Assembly (NCBI RefSeq): GCF_021026295.1
Contig: NZ_JAJNDA010000021.1
Location: 25,104 to 89,103, forward strand
Length of the DNA stretch: 64,000 nt
DNA from: Actinomycetospora soli
GTDB lineage: Bacteria; Actinomycetota; Actinomycetes; Mycobacteriales; Pseudonocardiaceae
Reading direction: 5' to 3'
Both the position numbers and the translations under genes were made by a program. Positions 56,958 through 64,000 of the stretch are shown piece after piece. The first letter of the stretch is position 1, and each line of letters starts with the position of its first letter. The notes under the pieces were generated by a model. That model did no database searches. It saw only the letters and a program-made list of their open reading frames with translations, and was not told the DNA's origin.

Positions 56958-58060
56958 GTCGTCACCTCCACGAGGGTCCGGATGTCGTCCGGCACCGCGG
57001 CGCCGGCGTACAGCGCGGCCATCACGTCCGCGGTCAGCGCGGTCAGCAGGATGCCGTTGCGCCCGTGCCCGAAGCACGCGAGCAGTCCCTCCGGCCCGCC
57101 GGGCACCGGCCCGAACACCGGCAGGTTGTCCGCGGTCCCGGGGCGGAACGACGCCGCCGACTCCTCCAGCGCGTAGTCCCCGATGCCCGGGAGCACCCGC
57201 TCGGCGTCGGCCAGCAGGTCGCGCACCCCGGCGACGGTGACGTCCGGGTCGAAGCCGACCTCGTACTGCGTCGCTCCCAGGACGAGCCGGTCATCGTCGC
57301 GCGGCACCGCGTAGACCGCCCGGCCGGAGACCGCCGCCCGCACCGTGTGCCGAGGCGGCGGCAGCGATCCCGCGCGCGCCCGCAGCCGCAGGATCTCGCC
57401 CTTGACCGGCCGGACGAGATCGGCCAGCGCGGGGTGCAGCGTCGCCGACCACGCCCCGGCGGCCACGACCACCCGGTCGGCCGCGAGCGTCCCCGACGCC
57501 AGCTCCACGCCCCCGTCCACCACCGCGGACACGCTCTCCGCGCGCTCCACCACTCCCGCGTCCCGCGCGGCCTCGCGCAGCGCGGCGAGCAGCATCCGGT
57601 TGTCGACGGCGAGGTCGTCGGGCACCGCGATCCCGGCCCGCACCGCCGGCCCCAACGCGGGTTCCCGACGACGGGTCTCGCGCCCGGTCAGGCGCTCGGC
57701 GTCCCGGCCCCACGCGCGCAGGTGCGCGACGATCCGGTCGAGGTCCTCCCGGTCGGCCGCGTCGACGACGACGGCGAGCGTGCCCTCGGTCCGCAGCCCG
57801 ACCCGTCGTCGGGAAGCCTCCTCGACGGCCGCCGCGAAGGCGGGCCAGCGGGCGAGGGAGGCGGCGCCGAGCTCGAGCACCTCGCGCTCCCCGGGCCAGG
57901 CCTCGGTGATGGGCGCGAGCATGCCGCCCGCGACCCAGGAGGCGCCGGAGCCGGACGCCGGGTCGACGAGGACGACCTCGTCCGCGGCGCGGTCGCGGGC
58001 CGCCACCCACGCCGCCGTGGTGCCGACGACCCCGGCGCCGACGACGACGATGCGCTCCAC
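56954..58060 (-). CDS. thiO: Glycine oxidase ThiO
   Basis: 368 residues, GTG start right after the riboswitch with GGGAGG as ribosome site. FAD-dependent DAO family: dinucleotide motif VVGAGVVGTTAAWVAA at the N-terminus, GEILRLRA and the C-terminal FGHGRNGILLTAL. It oxidises glycine to dehydroglycine (iminoacetate) for ThiG, the aerobic alternative to ThiH. The gene carries two exact copies of the 15-mer motif, in opposite orientations 140 bp apart. Confidence 0.96.
57662..57676 (+). repeat. 15-mer motif copy 3
   Basis: Exact TTCCCGACGACGGGT inside thiO, read on the coding strand as TRRRE. Confidence 0.8.
57801..57815 (-). repeat. 15-mer motif copy 4
   Basis: Exact copy in the opposite orientation inside thiO, read as SRRRV in ThiO. 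Confidence 0.8.
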
Positions 58061-58071
58061 TGCTGATCCCT

Positions 58072-58165
58072 CCCTGCGCCGGCATGACCCGGATCAGGTT
58101 CGACGGTCGGGACCGGGAACGGTCCCCTCTCAGCCCGGCACGTCCAGGCTCCCGCGGTTCACCCG
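58072..58165 (-). promoter_or_regulatory. TPP riboswitch upstream of thiO-thiS-thiG
   Basis: On the minus strand: CGGGAGCCTGGACG, GGGCTGAGAGGGG, then CGAACCTGATCCGGGTCATGCC and GCAGGGAGG, the THI-box core in order. The 3' end merges with the thiO ribosome site 7 bases before the start, implying translational control. Confidence 0.95.
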
Positions 58166-58193
58166 CCAGCCTACGCGCTAGCGTCGGGTCCCG

Positions 58194-58832
58194 ATGGACA
58201 CGCGCGCACGGCTCGCTGACGCCCGGCTCTACCTCTGCACCGACTCCCGCGCCGCCCGCGGCGACCTCGCGGCGTTCGCCGACGCGGCGCTGCGCGGCGG
58301 GGTGGACGTCATCCAGCTGCGGGAGAAGGGCCTCGAGGCCCGCGACGAGCTCGCGGCGCTGGAGGTCCTGCGCGAGGCCGCGCACCGCCACGGCGCGCTG
58401 TTCGCGGTGAACGACCGCGCCGACGTCGCGCTCGCCGCCGGGGCCGACGTGCTGCACCTCGGCCAGGACGACCTGCCGGTCGACGTGGCGCGGCGGATCG
58501 TCGGGGACGAGGTGGTCGTCGGGCGCTCCACGCACGACGTGGACCAGGCCCGCGCGGGCGCCGCCGAGCCCGGCGTCGACTACTTCTGCACCGGACCGTG
58601 CTGGCCGACCCCGACGAAGCCGGGCCGCCCCGCCCCCGGCCTCGACCTGGTGCGCGCGACGGCGTCGGCCGGGACCGACCGACCGTGGTTCGCGATCGGC
58701 GGCATCGACCACGACCGGTTGCCCGAGGTGCTCGACGCCGGGGCGACGCGGGTCGTGGTGGTCCGCGCGATCACCGAGGCGGACGACCCGGAGGCCGCGG
58801 CCCGCACGCTCTCCGAGGCCCTGCGTCGCTGA
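58194..58832 (+). CDS. thiE: Thiamine-phosphate synthase ThiE
   Basis: 212 residues from ATG 58194. TIM-barrel markers: [90 protein letters not shown] (phosphate/pyrophosphate site) and [10 protein letters not shown]. It joins HMP-PP and thiazole-P. Divergent from thiO; it has no riboswitch on its own side, so its control differs from the other thi genes. Confidence 0.96.
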   Translation: MDTRARLADARLYLCTDSRAARGDLAAFADAALRGGVDVIQLREKGLEARDELAALEVLREAAHRHGALFAVNDRADVALAAGADVLHLGQDDLPVDVARRIVGDEVVVGRSTHDVDQARAGAAEPGVDYFCTGPCWPTPTKPGRPAPGLDLVRATASAGTDRPWFAIGGIDHDRLPEVLDAGATRVVVVRAITEADDPEAAARTLSEALRR

Positions 58833-58848
58833 TCGCCCCGTCCCGGAC

Positions 58849-58899
58849 GGACGAACGGGCCGCCCGTCACGGTCGTGCGTGACGAACGGCCCGTCCGTG
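58849..58899. terminator. Bidirectional terminator hairpin
   Basis: Arms of about 20 bp (GGACGAACGGGCCG..GTCACG / CGTGACGAACGGCCCGTCC type) around a GTCGTG loop, between convergent thiE and the membrane protein gene. Arm sequence shared with the 1037 and 31453 terminators. Confidence 0.78.
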
Positions 58900-58911
58900 G
58901 GTCCGTGCGGG

Positions 58912-60093
58912 TCAGTTCCCGGTCGACCCGCCCTGCTCGTTGAAGCGCGGGACGAGGCTCGACAGCGGGTTCTGCTGCTCCTGCGGGGCGCGCGACGTAC
59001 TGGTCGACGGCGCACGGGTGGTCGAGGTCGGACGCTCCGCGCCCTCCTGCGACCCCTGCTCGGAGGACGTCGTGGTCGTGGCGTCCGAGCTGCCCGGCTC
59101 CTCGGTGGCCGAGGACTCCTCCGTCGCCGGCGCCTCGGTGTTCTGCCCGAAGATCGAGCCGACCGAGGTGCCGGACGTCCCGCCGGAGAGCGGGTGCCCG
59201 GTCGCGGACTCGACCGCGAAGCTCGCGAGCAGACCGATCGCGAAGACGCTGGCCGCGACCCCGCCGAGGGTCACCCAGGTCTTCCAGCCGAAGCGGCGGT
59301 ACCAGGGCGTGCTCGCGCCGGCGGCGGGCGCGAGGGCGGTGGGGTCGTCACCGCCCGGGCCGTGCGCGAGGTGCGCGGTCGGCTGACCGCCGGAGGGCGG
59401 GAACGGGCCGCCCATCGGCATCTGCCGGGTCGGACCGGCGAGCGGGCGGCCGTCCGGCCCGAGCGGCGGCACGACCTGGGTCGGGTTGCCGCCGCCCGGG
59501 GTGCGGGTGTTGGGGATGCGGCGGGTGGGGTCGACCGGCTCGCCGGTCGGACGCCCGGCGGCGTCGAGGCGCGTCGTGACGGTGCGCCCGCCCGCCCGGA
59601 GCTGCTGGGCGCCGGCGGGGACCACCGTCCCGTTCGCGAGCCGCCGGGTGGGCACGCCCGGCGGGATCGGCGCGCCGTACGGCGGCGACATCATCGGGCC
59701 GGCCTGCCCCGGGACGCCGGGGCGCGGCGGCATGCCCGGCTGCGCGCCCTGCGGCCCGGGACGACCGGCCGGCGGGGCGCCCGGCGTGCCGGCGCGGTCC
59801 ACGGCGCCCGCGACCTTCGTGCCGGTCACCGGGTTCACCACCAGCCGCGACTTCACCGCGTCGCGGGTGCGCTCCAGGGACTTCTGGTACAGCGCCGACC
59901 CGACGGTCGAGACCACCGACGCGACCGCCGCTCCGCCGATCGTGCCGATCACACCGAGGAACGAGCCCAGGATCGCCGCGGTGGCGGCGGCGAGGGCTCC
60001 GGCGAGGATCTGCGGCAGGGTCAGTCCGGTCGCGGAGGCCTTGGTCGTCTCCTCCGGCTCGGCGGCGCTGGTTCTCGAGGTCGCGTCGGGCAT
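58912..60093 (-). CDS. Hypothetical membrane protein with Pro/Gly-rich cytoplasmic linker
   Basis: 393 residues. An N-terminal Gly/Ala-rich hydrophobic hairpin (about 24-68; LPQILAGALAAATAAILGSF, IGGAAVASVVSTVGSALY) is followed by ~170 residues of Pro/Gly-rich linker, a second membrane helix (TWVTLGGVAASVFAIGLLASFA, about 270-292) and a Ser/Thr/Glu-rich ~100-residue tail that would be extracellular. The family is common in actinobacteria and of unknown function. The 212-bp gap upstream faces the GDSL gene and holds no feature I can name. Confidence 0.75.
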   Translation of the reverse strand: MPDATSRTSAAEPEETTKASATGLTLPQILAGALAAATAAILGSFLGVIGTIGGAAVASVVSTVGSALYQKSLERTRDAVKSRLVVNPVTGTKVAGAVDRAGTPGAPPAGRPGPQGAQPGMPPRPGVPGQAGPMMSPPYGAPIPPGVPTRRLANGTVVPAGAQQLRAGGRTVTTRLDAAGRPTGEPVDPTRRIPNTRTPGGGNPTQVVPPLGPDGRPLAGPTRQMPMGGPFPPSGGQPTAHLAHGPGGDDPTALAPAAGASTPWYRRFGWKTWVTLGGVAASVFAIGLLASFAVESATGHPLSGGTSGTSVGSIFGQNTEAPATEESSATEEPGSSDATTTTSSEQGSQEGAERPTSTTRAPSTSTSRAPQEQQNPLSSLVPRFNEQGGSTGN

Positions 60094-60305
60094 GGCTCCC
60101 AGGGCTCGCGGTCACGTCGGGATCGGTCAGGACGTCGGATGTCCCTTTCCGGGGTCATCCACTCCGCAGGACGCCTCCACGATGCCAGCGTGCTCATGAG
60201 GTGAGAGCCTTCACCCCGGCGCCGCCGCATCCGGGCAACGAGACGCACCGATTGGGCCGGACGGGTCAGGCCGACGGCGGGTCGGCGGCGCGGGAGAATC
60301 CCGGC

Positions 60306-61067
60306 ATGTCCTGGAGCACCTTCGTCGCCGTGGGCGACAGCTTCACCGAGGGGGTCGGCGACGTCGACCCGATCACGGGCACCGAGCGCGGCTGGGCCGA
60401 TCGGGTCGCCGAGCACCTCGCGCGGCAGGACCCCGCGCTGCGCTACGCGAACCTCGCGGTCCGCGGGCAGCTGCTCGACCAGATCGTGCGCGAGCAGGTC
60501 GACCCGGCGCTGGCCATGTCCCCCGACCTCGTCAGCATCTGCGCGGCGGGCAACGACCTGCTGCGTCCCACCGCGCGGCCGGCCGACCTCGCCGAGCGCC
60601 TCGACGGTGCCGTCGGCCGGCTCGCCGACAGCGGCGCCGACGTCCTGGTGTTCACCGGGTTCGACACCCGGTCGACGCCGGTCGTCGACCTCGTCGGCCG
60701 CCGCCTCGCCACCATGAACGAGCACATCCGCGAGATCGCGGCCCGCCGCGGCGCGAAGCTCGTCGACCTGTGGACGATGGACACCCTCGCCGACCCGCGG
60801 GCCCGCGCCGACGACCGGCTGCACCTCAACGCCGAGGGGCACCGCCGGGTCGCGGTGCGGGTCTGCGAGGTGCTCGGCGTGCCGACGGGCCAGGACTGGC
60901 GCGACCCGTGGCCGCCGCGCGAGCCGACGCCGTGGGTGCGCCGCCGCGAGGAGGACATCCGCTGGGTCCGCGGGCACCTCGTGCCCTGGGTGGGGCGCCG
61001 CCTGCAGGGCCGGTCCACCGGCGACGGCCGCCCGCCGAAGCGCCCGGAGCCCGCGCCCGTGCACTGA
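60306..61067 (+). CDS. SGNH/GDSL-family hydrolase
   Basis: ATG 60306 gives 253 residues. Block I VAVGDSFTEGVGD has the nucleophile Ser, block III ICAAGNDLL the oxyanion Asn, and block V DRLHLNAEGH the Asp-His pair. There is no signal peptide, so it is intracellular. A ~60-residue basic tail (REPTPWVRRREEDIRWVRG) is typical of actinobacterial members. Esterase or acyl-hydrolase; substrate unknown. Confidence 0.9.
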   Translation: MSWSTFVAVGDSFTEGVGDVDPITGTERGWADRVAEHLARQDPALRYANLAVRGQLLDQIVREQVDPALAMSPDLVSICAAGNDLLRPTARPADLAERLDGAVGRLADSGADVLVFTGFDTRSTPVVDLVGRRLATMNEHIREIAARRGAKLVDLWTMDTLADPRARADDRLHLNAEGHRRVAVRVCEVLGVPTGQDWRDPWPPREPTPWVRRREEDIRWVRGHLVPWVGRRLQGRSTGDGRPPKRPEPAPVH

Positions 61068-61076
61068 GCGCCGCGG

Positions 61077-61099
61077 GTCAGCGGTGGCACACCGCTGAC
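61077..61099. repeat. GTCAGC-type hairpin repeat, perfect copy
   Basis: GTCAGCGGTG-GCA-CACCGCTGAC, 10-bp arms without mismatch, between the convergent GDSL and DUF3159 genes, where it may also terminate transcription. The same sequence family occurs at 51393-51448. Confidence 0.85.
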
Positions 61100-61122
61100 G
61101 TCCGGGGTGCGGGCGGCGCCAC

Positions 61123-61821
61123 TCACGCCTCCGGGCGCCGGTCGGCCCCCTCGCGCGACCCGTCGTCGGGAACGGGAACGGGGTGCCGCGGGCCCGGGTG
61201 GTCGGCGGGCAGGGCGGAGCGGACCAGCGGCCAGGAGCCGAGGACGCAGACCAGCACGAGCGGCCACGTGAGCGCGACCTGCGCGATCCCGAGGGCCACC
61301 GTCGCGCCCGCGGCCCACAGCGGCAGGAACACGAGGAGGCGCAGCGCGTACTGCGCGGCCCACAGCCAGCTCGCGCGGCAGTAGCCCCGGACGAGGTCCG
61401 GGTCCTCGCGCCAGGCGCGCGGCTTCCCCAGCGCCGCTCCGACGACGAGCCCGAGCAGCGGCCAGCGGACCGCGATCGACACGAGCCACGCGGCCAGCGA
61501 GCCGGCGTTGGCGACGATGCGCGGCAGGAAGAAGTCCTCGGCGCGGCCGGTGTAGAGGGCGATCAGGGTGGCGCCGACGGCGATCAGCAGCCCGACCGCT
61601 GCGGCGCGCGGGCGCTCCCCGCCGCGCCAGCGGACGACGGCGATCGCGAGCGCGACCAGCACGGACGCGAACCCGCCGAGCAGGATCGGCTCCCACCAGC
61701 CCAGCGCCGACGCCCCGAGCCAGACCACGACGAACGCCACCGACGGCAGGACCGCGTCGACCACTCCCCGCCCGGAGGCGGCGAGGATCTCCCGGAGCGG
61801 GTCGTCCCGGCGGCGCAGCAC
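61123..61821 (-). CDS. DUF3159 family membrane protein
   Basis: GTG 61821 gives 232 residues; TAAGCT lies about nine bases upstream, suggesting a near-leaderless transcript. Five to six membrane helices (VDAVLPSVAFVVVWLGASAL, PILLGGFASVLVALAIAVV, AAAVGLLIAVGATLIALYTG and others) with the family segment YTGRAEDFFLPRIVANAG. Function unknown; some members are annotated as possible transporters. The C-terminal tail (PVPVPDDGSREG) contains an exact 15-mer motif. Confidence 0.83.
   Translation of the reverse strand: MLRRRDDPLREILAASGRGVVDAVLPSVAFVVVWLGASALGWWEPILLGGFASVLVALAIAVVRWRGGERPRAAAVGLLIAVGATLIALYTGRAEDFFLPRIVANAGSLAAWLVSIAVRWPLLGLVVGAALGKPRAWREDPDLVRGYCRASWLWAAQYALRLLVFLPLWAAGATVALGIAQVALTWPLVLVCVLGSWPLVRSALPADHPGPRHPVPVPDDGSREGADRRPEA
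61158..61172 (-). repeat. 15-mer motif copy 5
   Basis: Exact TTCCCGACGACGGGT on the minus strand in the C-terminal tail of the DUF3159 gene, read as VPDDGS. Confidence 0.8.
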
Positions 61822-61853
61822 GGGCTCCAGCTTAGGCTCGCCTTGCCCGGGCC

Positions 61854-62285
61854 TCAGTCGCGCAGGACCCGGGCGCCCATCGCGCGGAACTCCGGCGAGG
61901 GCGTGGACGGCGAGGAGACGTCCACGAGCAGGCCGTTCGGGTCGGTGACGAGCATCCGACGGCGGCCGTAGAACTGGTCCCGCGGCGGGGCCACCACGGG
62001 GATCTGCTGGCGCCGGGCCTCGACGTGCAGCGCGTCGACGTCGTCGACCACGAAGGTCAGGACGATGCCGGCCGGGTCGGCCCGGTAGGGCGGGGGCACC
62101 ATCTCGTGCCCGACGGCCCAGATCCCCAGCTCGCACACCGCCCCGTCGTCGTCCTCCGGGGTGCGCAACGCGACGTGGAAGTCGCTGTCGAAGGCGACCT
62201 CGAAGCCCAGCAGACGCACGTAGAAGTCGCGGGTCTCGGGCAGACGGTCCGAGAGGATCGTCGGGAACGCGCGGCGCAGCGCCAT
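61854..62285 (-). CDS. VOC (glyoxalase/bleomycin-resistance-like) family protein
   Basis: ATG 62285 with AGGAGGGG upstream; 143 residues. VOC fold markers: AFPTILSDRLPETRDFYVRLLGF, VALRTPEDDDGAVCELGIW, IVLTFVVDDVDALHVEARR and MLVTDPNGLLVDV with the metal-ligand Glu position replaced by Asp. It lies 56 bp after the TetR gene in the same direction, probably co-transcribed. Substrate unknown. Confidence 0.87.
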   Translation of the reverse strand: MALRRAFPTILSDRLPETRDFYVRLLGFEVAFDSDFHVALRTPEDDDGAVCELGIWAVGHEMVPPPYRADPAGIVLTFVVDDVDALHVEARRQQIPVVAPPRDQFYGRRRMLVTDPNGLLVDVSSPSTPSPEFRAMGARVLRD

Positions 62286-62341
62286 GGGCAGCCCCTCCTG
62301 GCGAACGGGTGGGTCGCCCCCATCATGGGTGATCGGGCCGA

Positions 62342-62998
62342 TCAGGCGGAGTCCGCCCCCACCGTGCCGAGCGCGTCGATCACCTGGGAGCCCACGGTGA
62401 CCCGGATGACGGCCCAGCACGCCTCCGTGAGCTGCGCGCCGAGGTCCTCCACCGTGGCGCCGTGCGGCTCGTCGAGCCAGTGCGCCGCGGCGGCGTCCAC
62501 CATGCCGACGAGGCCGTAGGCCAGCGGGTGCGCGACCGCCGGCGGCGTCTCGGCGCCCAGCGAGCCGTCGATCAGCATCTGCGCGACGTGCGCGGAGACC
62601 ACGCTGCGCACGTTGGTGCTGGCCGACTCCACCGAGTCGCCGCCGCTCGGCAGCGAGTTGCGCTTGAGGTAGAGGTAGACGTTCGCGTGCTCGGAGAGCC
62701 AGCGCAGGTGCGCCGCGAGCGCCCGCTCGAGCATCTCGCGCGGGCGGCCGGAGGGCCGCCACACGGGCTCGAGCTCGGTGACGAGTCGCTCCACGGAGCG
62801 GGCCGCGATGGCCGCCTGGAGATCGTCCTTGCCGTCGAAGTGCCGGTAGAGCCCGGGCCGCGACACCCCCGCCTGGCCGGCGATCTGCTCGGTGGTCACG
62901 TCGGGGCCGTGCTCCTCGATCGCGACCACGGCAGCGTCGACCAGCTCGAGGCGTCGCGCCTCCCGATGCCCCGCCCAGCGTCGGGTCCTGCCATCCAT
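62342..62998 (-). CDS. TetR family transcriptional regulator
   Basis: ATG 62998 (GTG 63004 also in frame) gives 218 residues. The TetR HTH is clear: RRLELVDAAVVAIEEHGPDVTTEQIAGQAGVSRPGLYRHFDGKDDLQAAI. The C-terminal ligand domain is typical of actinobacterial regulators divergent from AurF-type oxygenases. The 77-bp gap to that gene contains palindromes that fit an operator. Confidence 0.9.
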   Translation of the reverse strand: MDGRTRRWAGHREARRLELVDAAVVAIEEHGPDVTTEQIAGQAGVSRPGLYRHFDGKDDLQAAIAARSVERLVTELEPVWRPSGRPREMLERALAAHLRWLSEHANVYLYLKRNSLPSGGDSVESASTNVRSVVSAHVAQMLIDGSLGAETPPAVAHPLAYGLVGMVDAAAAHWLDEPHGATVEDLGAQLTEACWAVIRVTVGSQVIDALGTVGADSA

Positions 62999-63019
62999 GG
63001 TCACACCAGCGTGGCCCCG

Positions 63020-63065
63020 ACTCGCGAGTAACGACAACTATGCGGAACATCGTGTACGGGGTACA
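63020..63065. promoter_or_regulatory. Candidate TetR operators between tetR and the AurF-like gene
   Basis: Perfect ACTCGCGAGT at 63020-63029 and TGTAC-GGG-GTACA at 63053-63065, both inside the divergent promoter region. Either could be the TetR site; the second lies 11 bp before the AurF-like start. Confidence 0.55.
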
Positions 63066-63075
63066 GTTCGTCAGC

Positions 63076-63960
63076 ATGACGATCCTGGACCGGGACGCCA
63101 CCGCGACCCGCCTGCTGACCGCCAGCGCCCGCCACACGCTCGACCCGTCGATCGAGGTGGACTGGGACGCCGCGGTCGACCCGCAGGGCTGGGCCGTGCC
63201 GCCGGAGCGCGTCTCCCTGCACGGGACGTCGCTGTGGGACTCCCTCGACGCCGACCAGCAGCGCACGCTGGCCCGCCACGAGGCCGCGAGCCTGCTCTCG
63301 GTGGGGCTGTGGTTCGAGGTGATCCTCATGCAGATGCTGGTGCGACACGCCTACGACCTCGACCTGCGCCGGCCGCACTCGCAGTACGCCCTCACCGAGG
63401 TCGGCGACGAGACCCGGCACTCGGTGATGTTCGCCCGCGCCGTCGACGCCCTGGGCTGCCCGGACTACCGACCCCACGGCCTGCTGCACCGCCTCGGCGG
63501 GGTCTACGGGCACATCGGGTCGGGCGCGTCGATGTTCGCGTCGGTGCTCGTCGCCGAGGAGGCCACCGACCGGCTGCAGCGCGAGTCGATGCACGACGAG
63601 CGCATCCTCCCGCTCATGCGCGCCGTCGCCCGGGTGCACGTGGTGGAGGAGGCCCGCCACGTCCGCTTCGCCCGCGAGGAGCTCGCGCGCCTCGTCCCCA
63701 CGCTCTCGCGCGCCGAGCTCGAGCGGGAGCGCTGGACCACCGCGCTCGTGTCCAGCGAGGTCGTCAACTCGCTGTGGCAGGCCCGCGTCTACCGCAGCGT
63801 GGGGCTCTCCGGCCGGGTCGGGCGCCGGGCGGCGCTCGCCAACCCGGAGCACCGGGCGACGAAGCGGTTCATGACGGAGAAGGTGCTCGCGTTCCTCGAC
63901 GACGTCGGGATGATCGGCGGCCCGTCGGAGCGCGTCTGGAAGCGGGCGGGGCTGCTCTGA
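63076..63960 (+). CDS. AurF-like di-iron N-oxygenase family protein
   Basis: ATG 63076 gives 294 residues. The di-iron ligands typical of the p-aminobenzoate N-oxygenase family are visible: LARHEAASLLSVGLWFEVIL, TEVGDETRHSVMFARAV, VLVAEEATDRLQRES and HVVEEARHVRFAREEL (ExxH pairs). These enzymes oxidise aryl amines to nitro compounds in some pathways; the many actinobacterial homologues, usually beside a TetR gene, have unknown substrates. Confidence 0.85.
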   Translation: MTILDRDATATRLLTASARHTLDPSIEVDWDAAVDPQGWAVPPERVSLHGTSLWDSLDADQQRTLARHEAASLLSVGLWFEVILMQMLVRHAYDLDLRRPHSQYALTEVGDETRHSVMFARAVDALGCPDYRPHGLLHRLGGVYGHIGSGASMFASVLVAEEATDRLQRESMHDERILPLMRAVARVHVVEEARHVRFAREELARLVPTLSRAELERERWTTALVSSEVVNSLWQARVYRSVGLSGRVGRRAALANPEHRATKRFMTEKVLAFLDDVGMIGGPSERVWKRAGLL

Positions 63961-63967
63961 CACCCCG

Positions 63968-63991
63968 GTGGCAGGAGAGCGTCGTTGGCGG
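63968..63991. repeat. Interspersed inverted repeat, partial copy F at the window edge
   Basis: GTGGCAGGAGAGCG..TCGTTGGCGG, a diverged left arm beginning seven bases after the AurF-like stop; it may continue beyond the window. Confidence 0.65.
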
Positions 63992-64000
63992 CCGCACGCG

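Overview
The window is a high-GC actinobacterial chromosome segment, gene-dense and free of insertion sequences, prophage, tRNA or rRNA genes and CRISPR arrays as far as I can see. GTG starts, ATGA/GTGA stop-start overlaps, a conservon, an RpfA-like protein, a bacterial XPB helicase, a GroEL ending in a GGM-rich tail and the gene order all fit the Pseudonocardiales (Pseudonocardia/Actinomycetospora-like); the order-level call is inference. From memory, two blocks match Mycobacterium tuberculosis gene order: rpfA-moaE-mog-moaC-Rv0862c-ercc3 (12.4-27.8 kb here, interrupted by a conservon) and groEL2-moeA2-psd-pssA-Rv0435c-VirR-DUF3263-def-thiC-thiD plus thiG-thiS-thiO-thiE (31.5-58.8 kb here, with insertions).

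Layout. 0-5 kb: end of a flavohemoprotein, OsmC and an MFS exporter with a divergent HxlR regulator, then a carboxymuconolactone decarboxylase divergent from an ECF41-type sigma factor. 5-12 kb: one leftward run holding a NarL-type regulator, a GAF-domain kinase and an ErcA-like iron alcohol dehydrogenase, then XdhC/CoxF, CoxE (VWA) and CoxD (MoxR) maturation proteins. 12.4-17 kb: rpf, then a tightly overlapped leftward operon (68-aa unknown protein, mocA-like, malic enzyme, moaC, mog, moaE). 17-28 kb: an XPB-associated protein, a four-gene conservon whose kinase has a ~780-residue low-complexity tail, the XPB helicase and YccF. 28-31.5 kb: MHS transporter, phosphotransferase, MarR regulator. 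31.5-42.7 kb: groEL with two CIRCE boxes, a Ser/Thr kinase, moeA, psd-pssA-CDC48-like ATPase, a monooxygenase, VirR-like and DUF3263 proteins, def. 42.7-47.2 kb: HtrA-like protease, then TPP riboswitch-thiC-thiD and a second thiD. 47-56 kb: accessory genes (SARP-type regulator, hemerythrin, hydroxyacid dehydrogenase, P450, SRPBCC protein, hydrolase). 56-59 kb: thiOSG behind a second TPP riboswitch, divergent from thiE. 59-64 kb: membrane protein, GDSL hydrolase, DUF3159, VOC protein and a TetR/AurF pair.

Functionally, thiamine synthesis (two riboswitch-controlled loci), molybdenum-cofactor assembly and molybdenum-hydroxylase maturation, and phosphatidylethanolamine synthesis (pssA, psd) are the clearest coherent pathways.

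The most unusual content is repeated DNA that gene annotation does not explain. First, a ~57-bp near-perfect inverted repeat has six full or half copies between genes, one of them read in frame inside a SARP-type regulator. Second, a 15-mer (TTCCCGACGACGGGT) occurs five times exactly, always inside genes and in three reading frames. Third, a short hairpin family is built on GTCAGCGGTGG. Two perfect operator-like palindromes stand before DUF3263 and between TetR and AurF.
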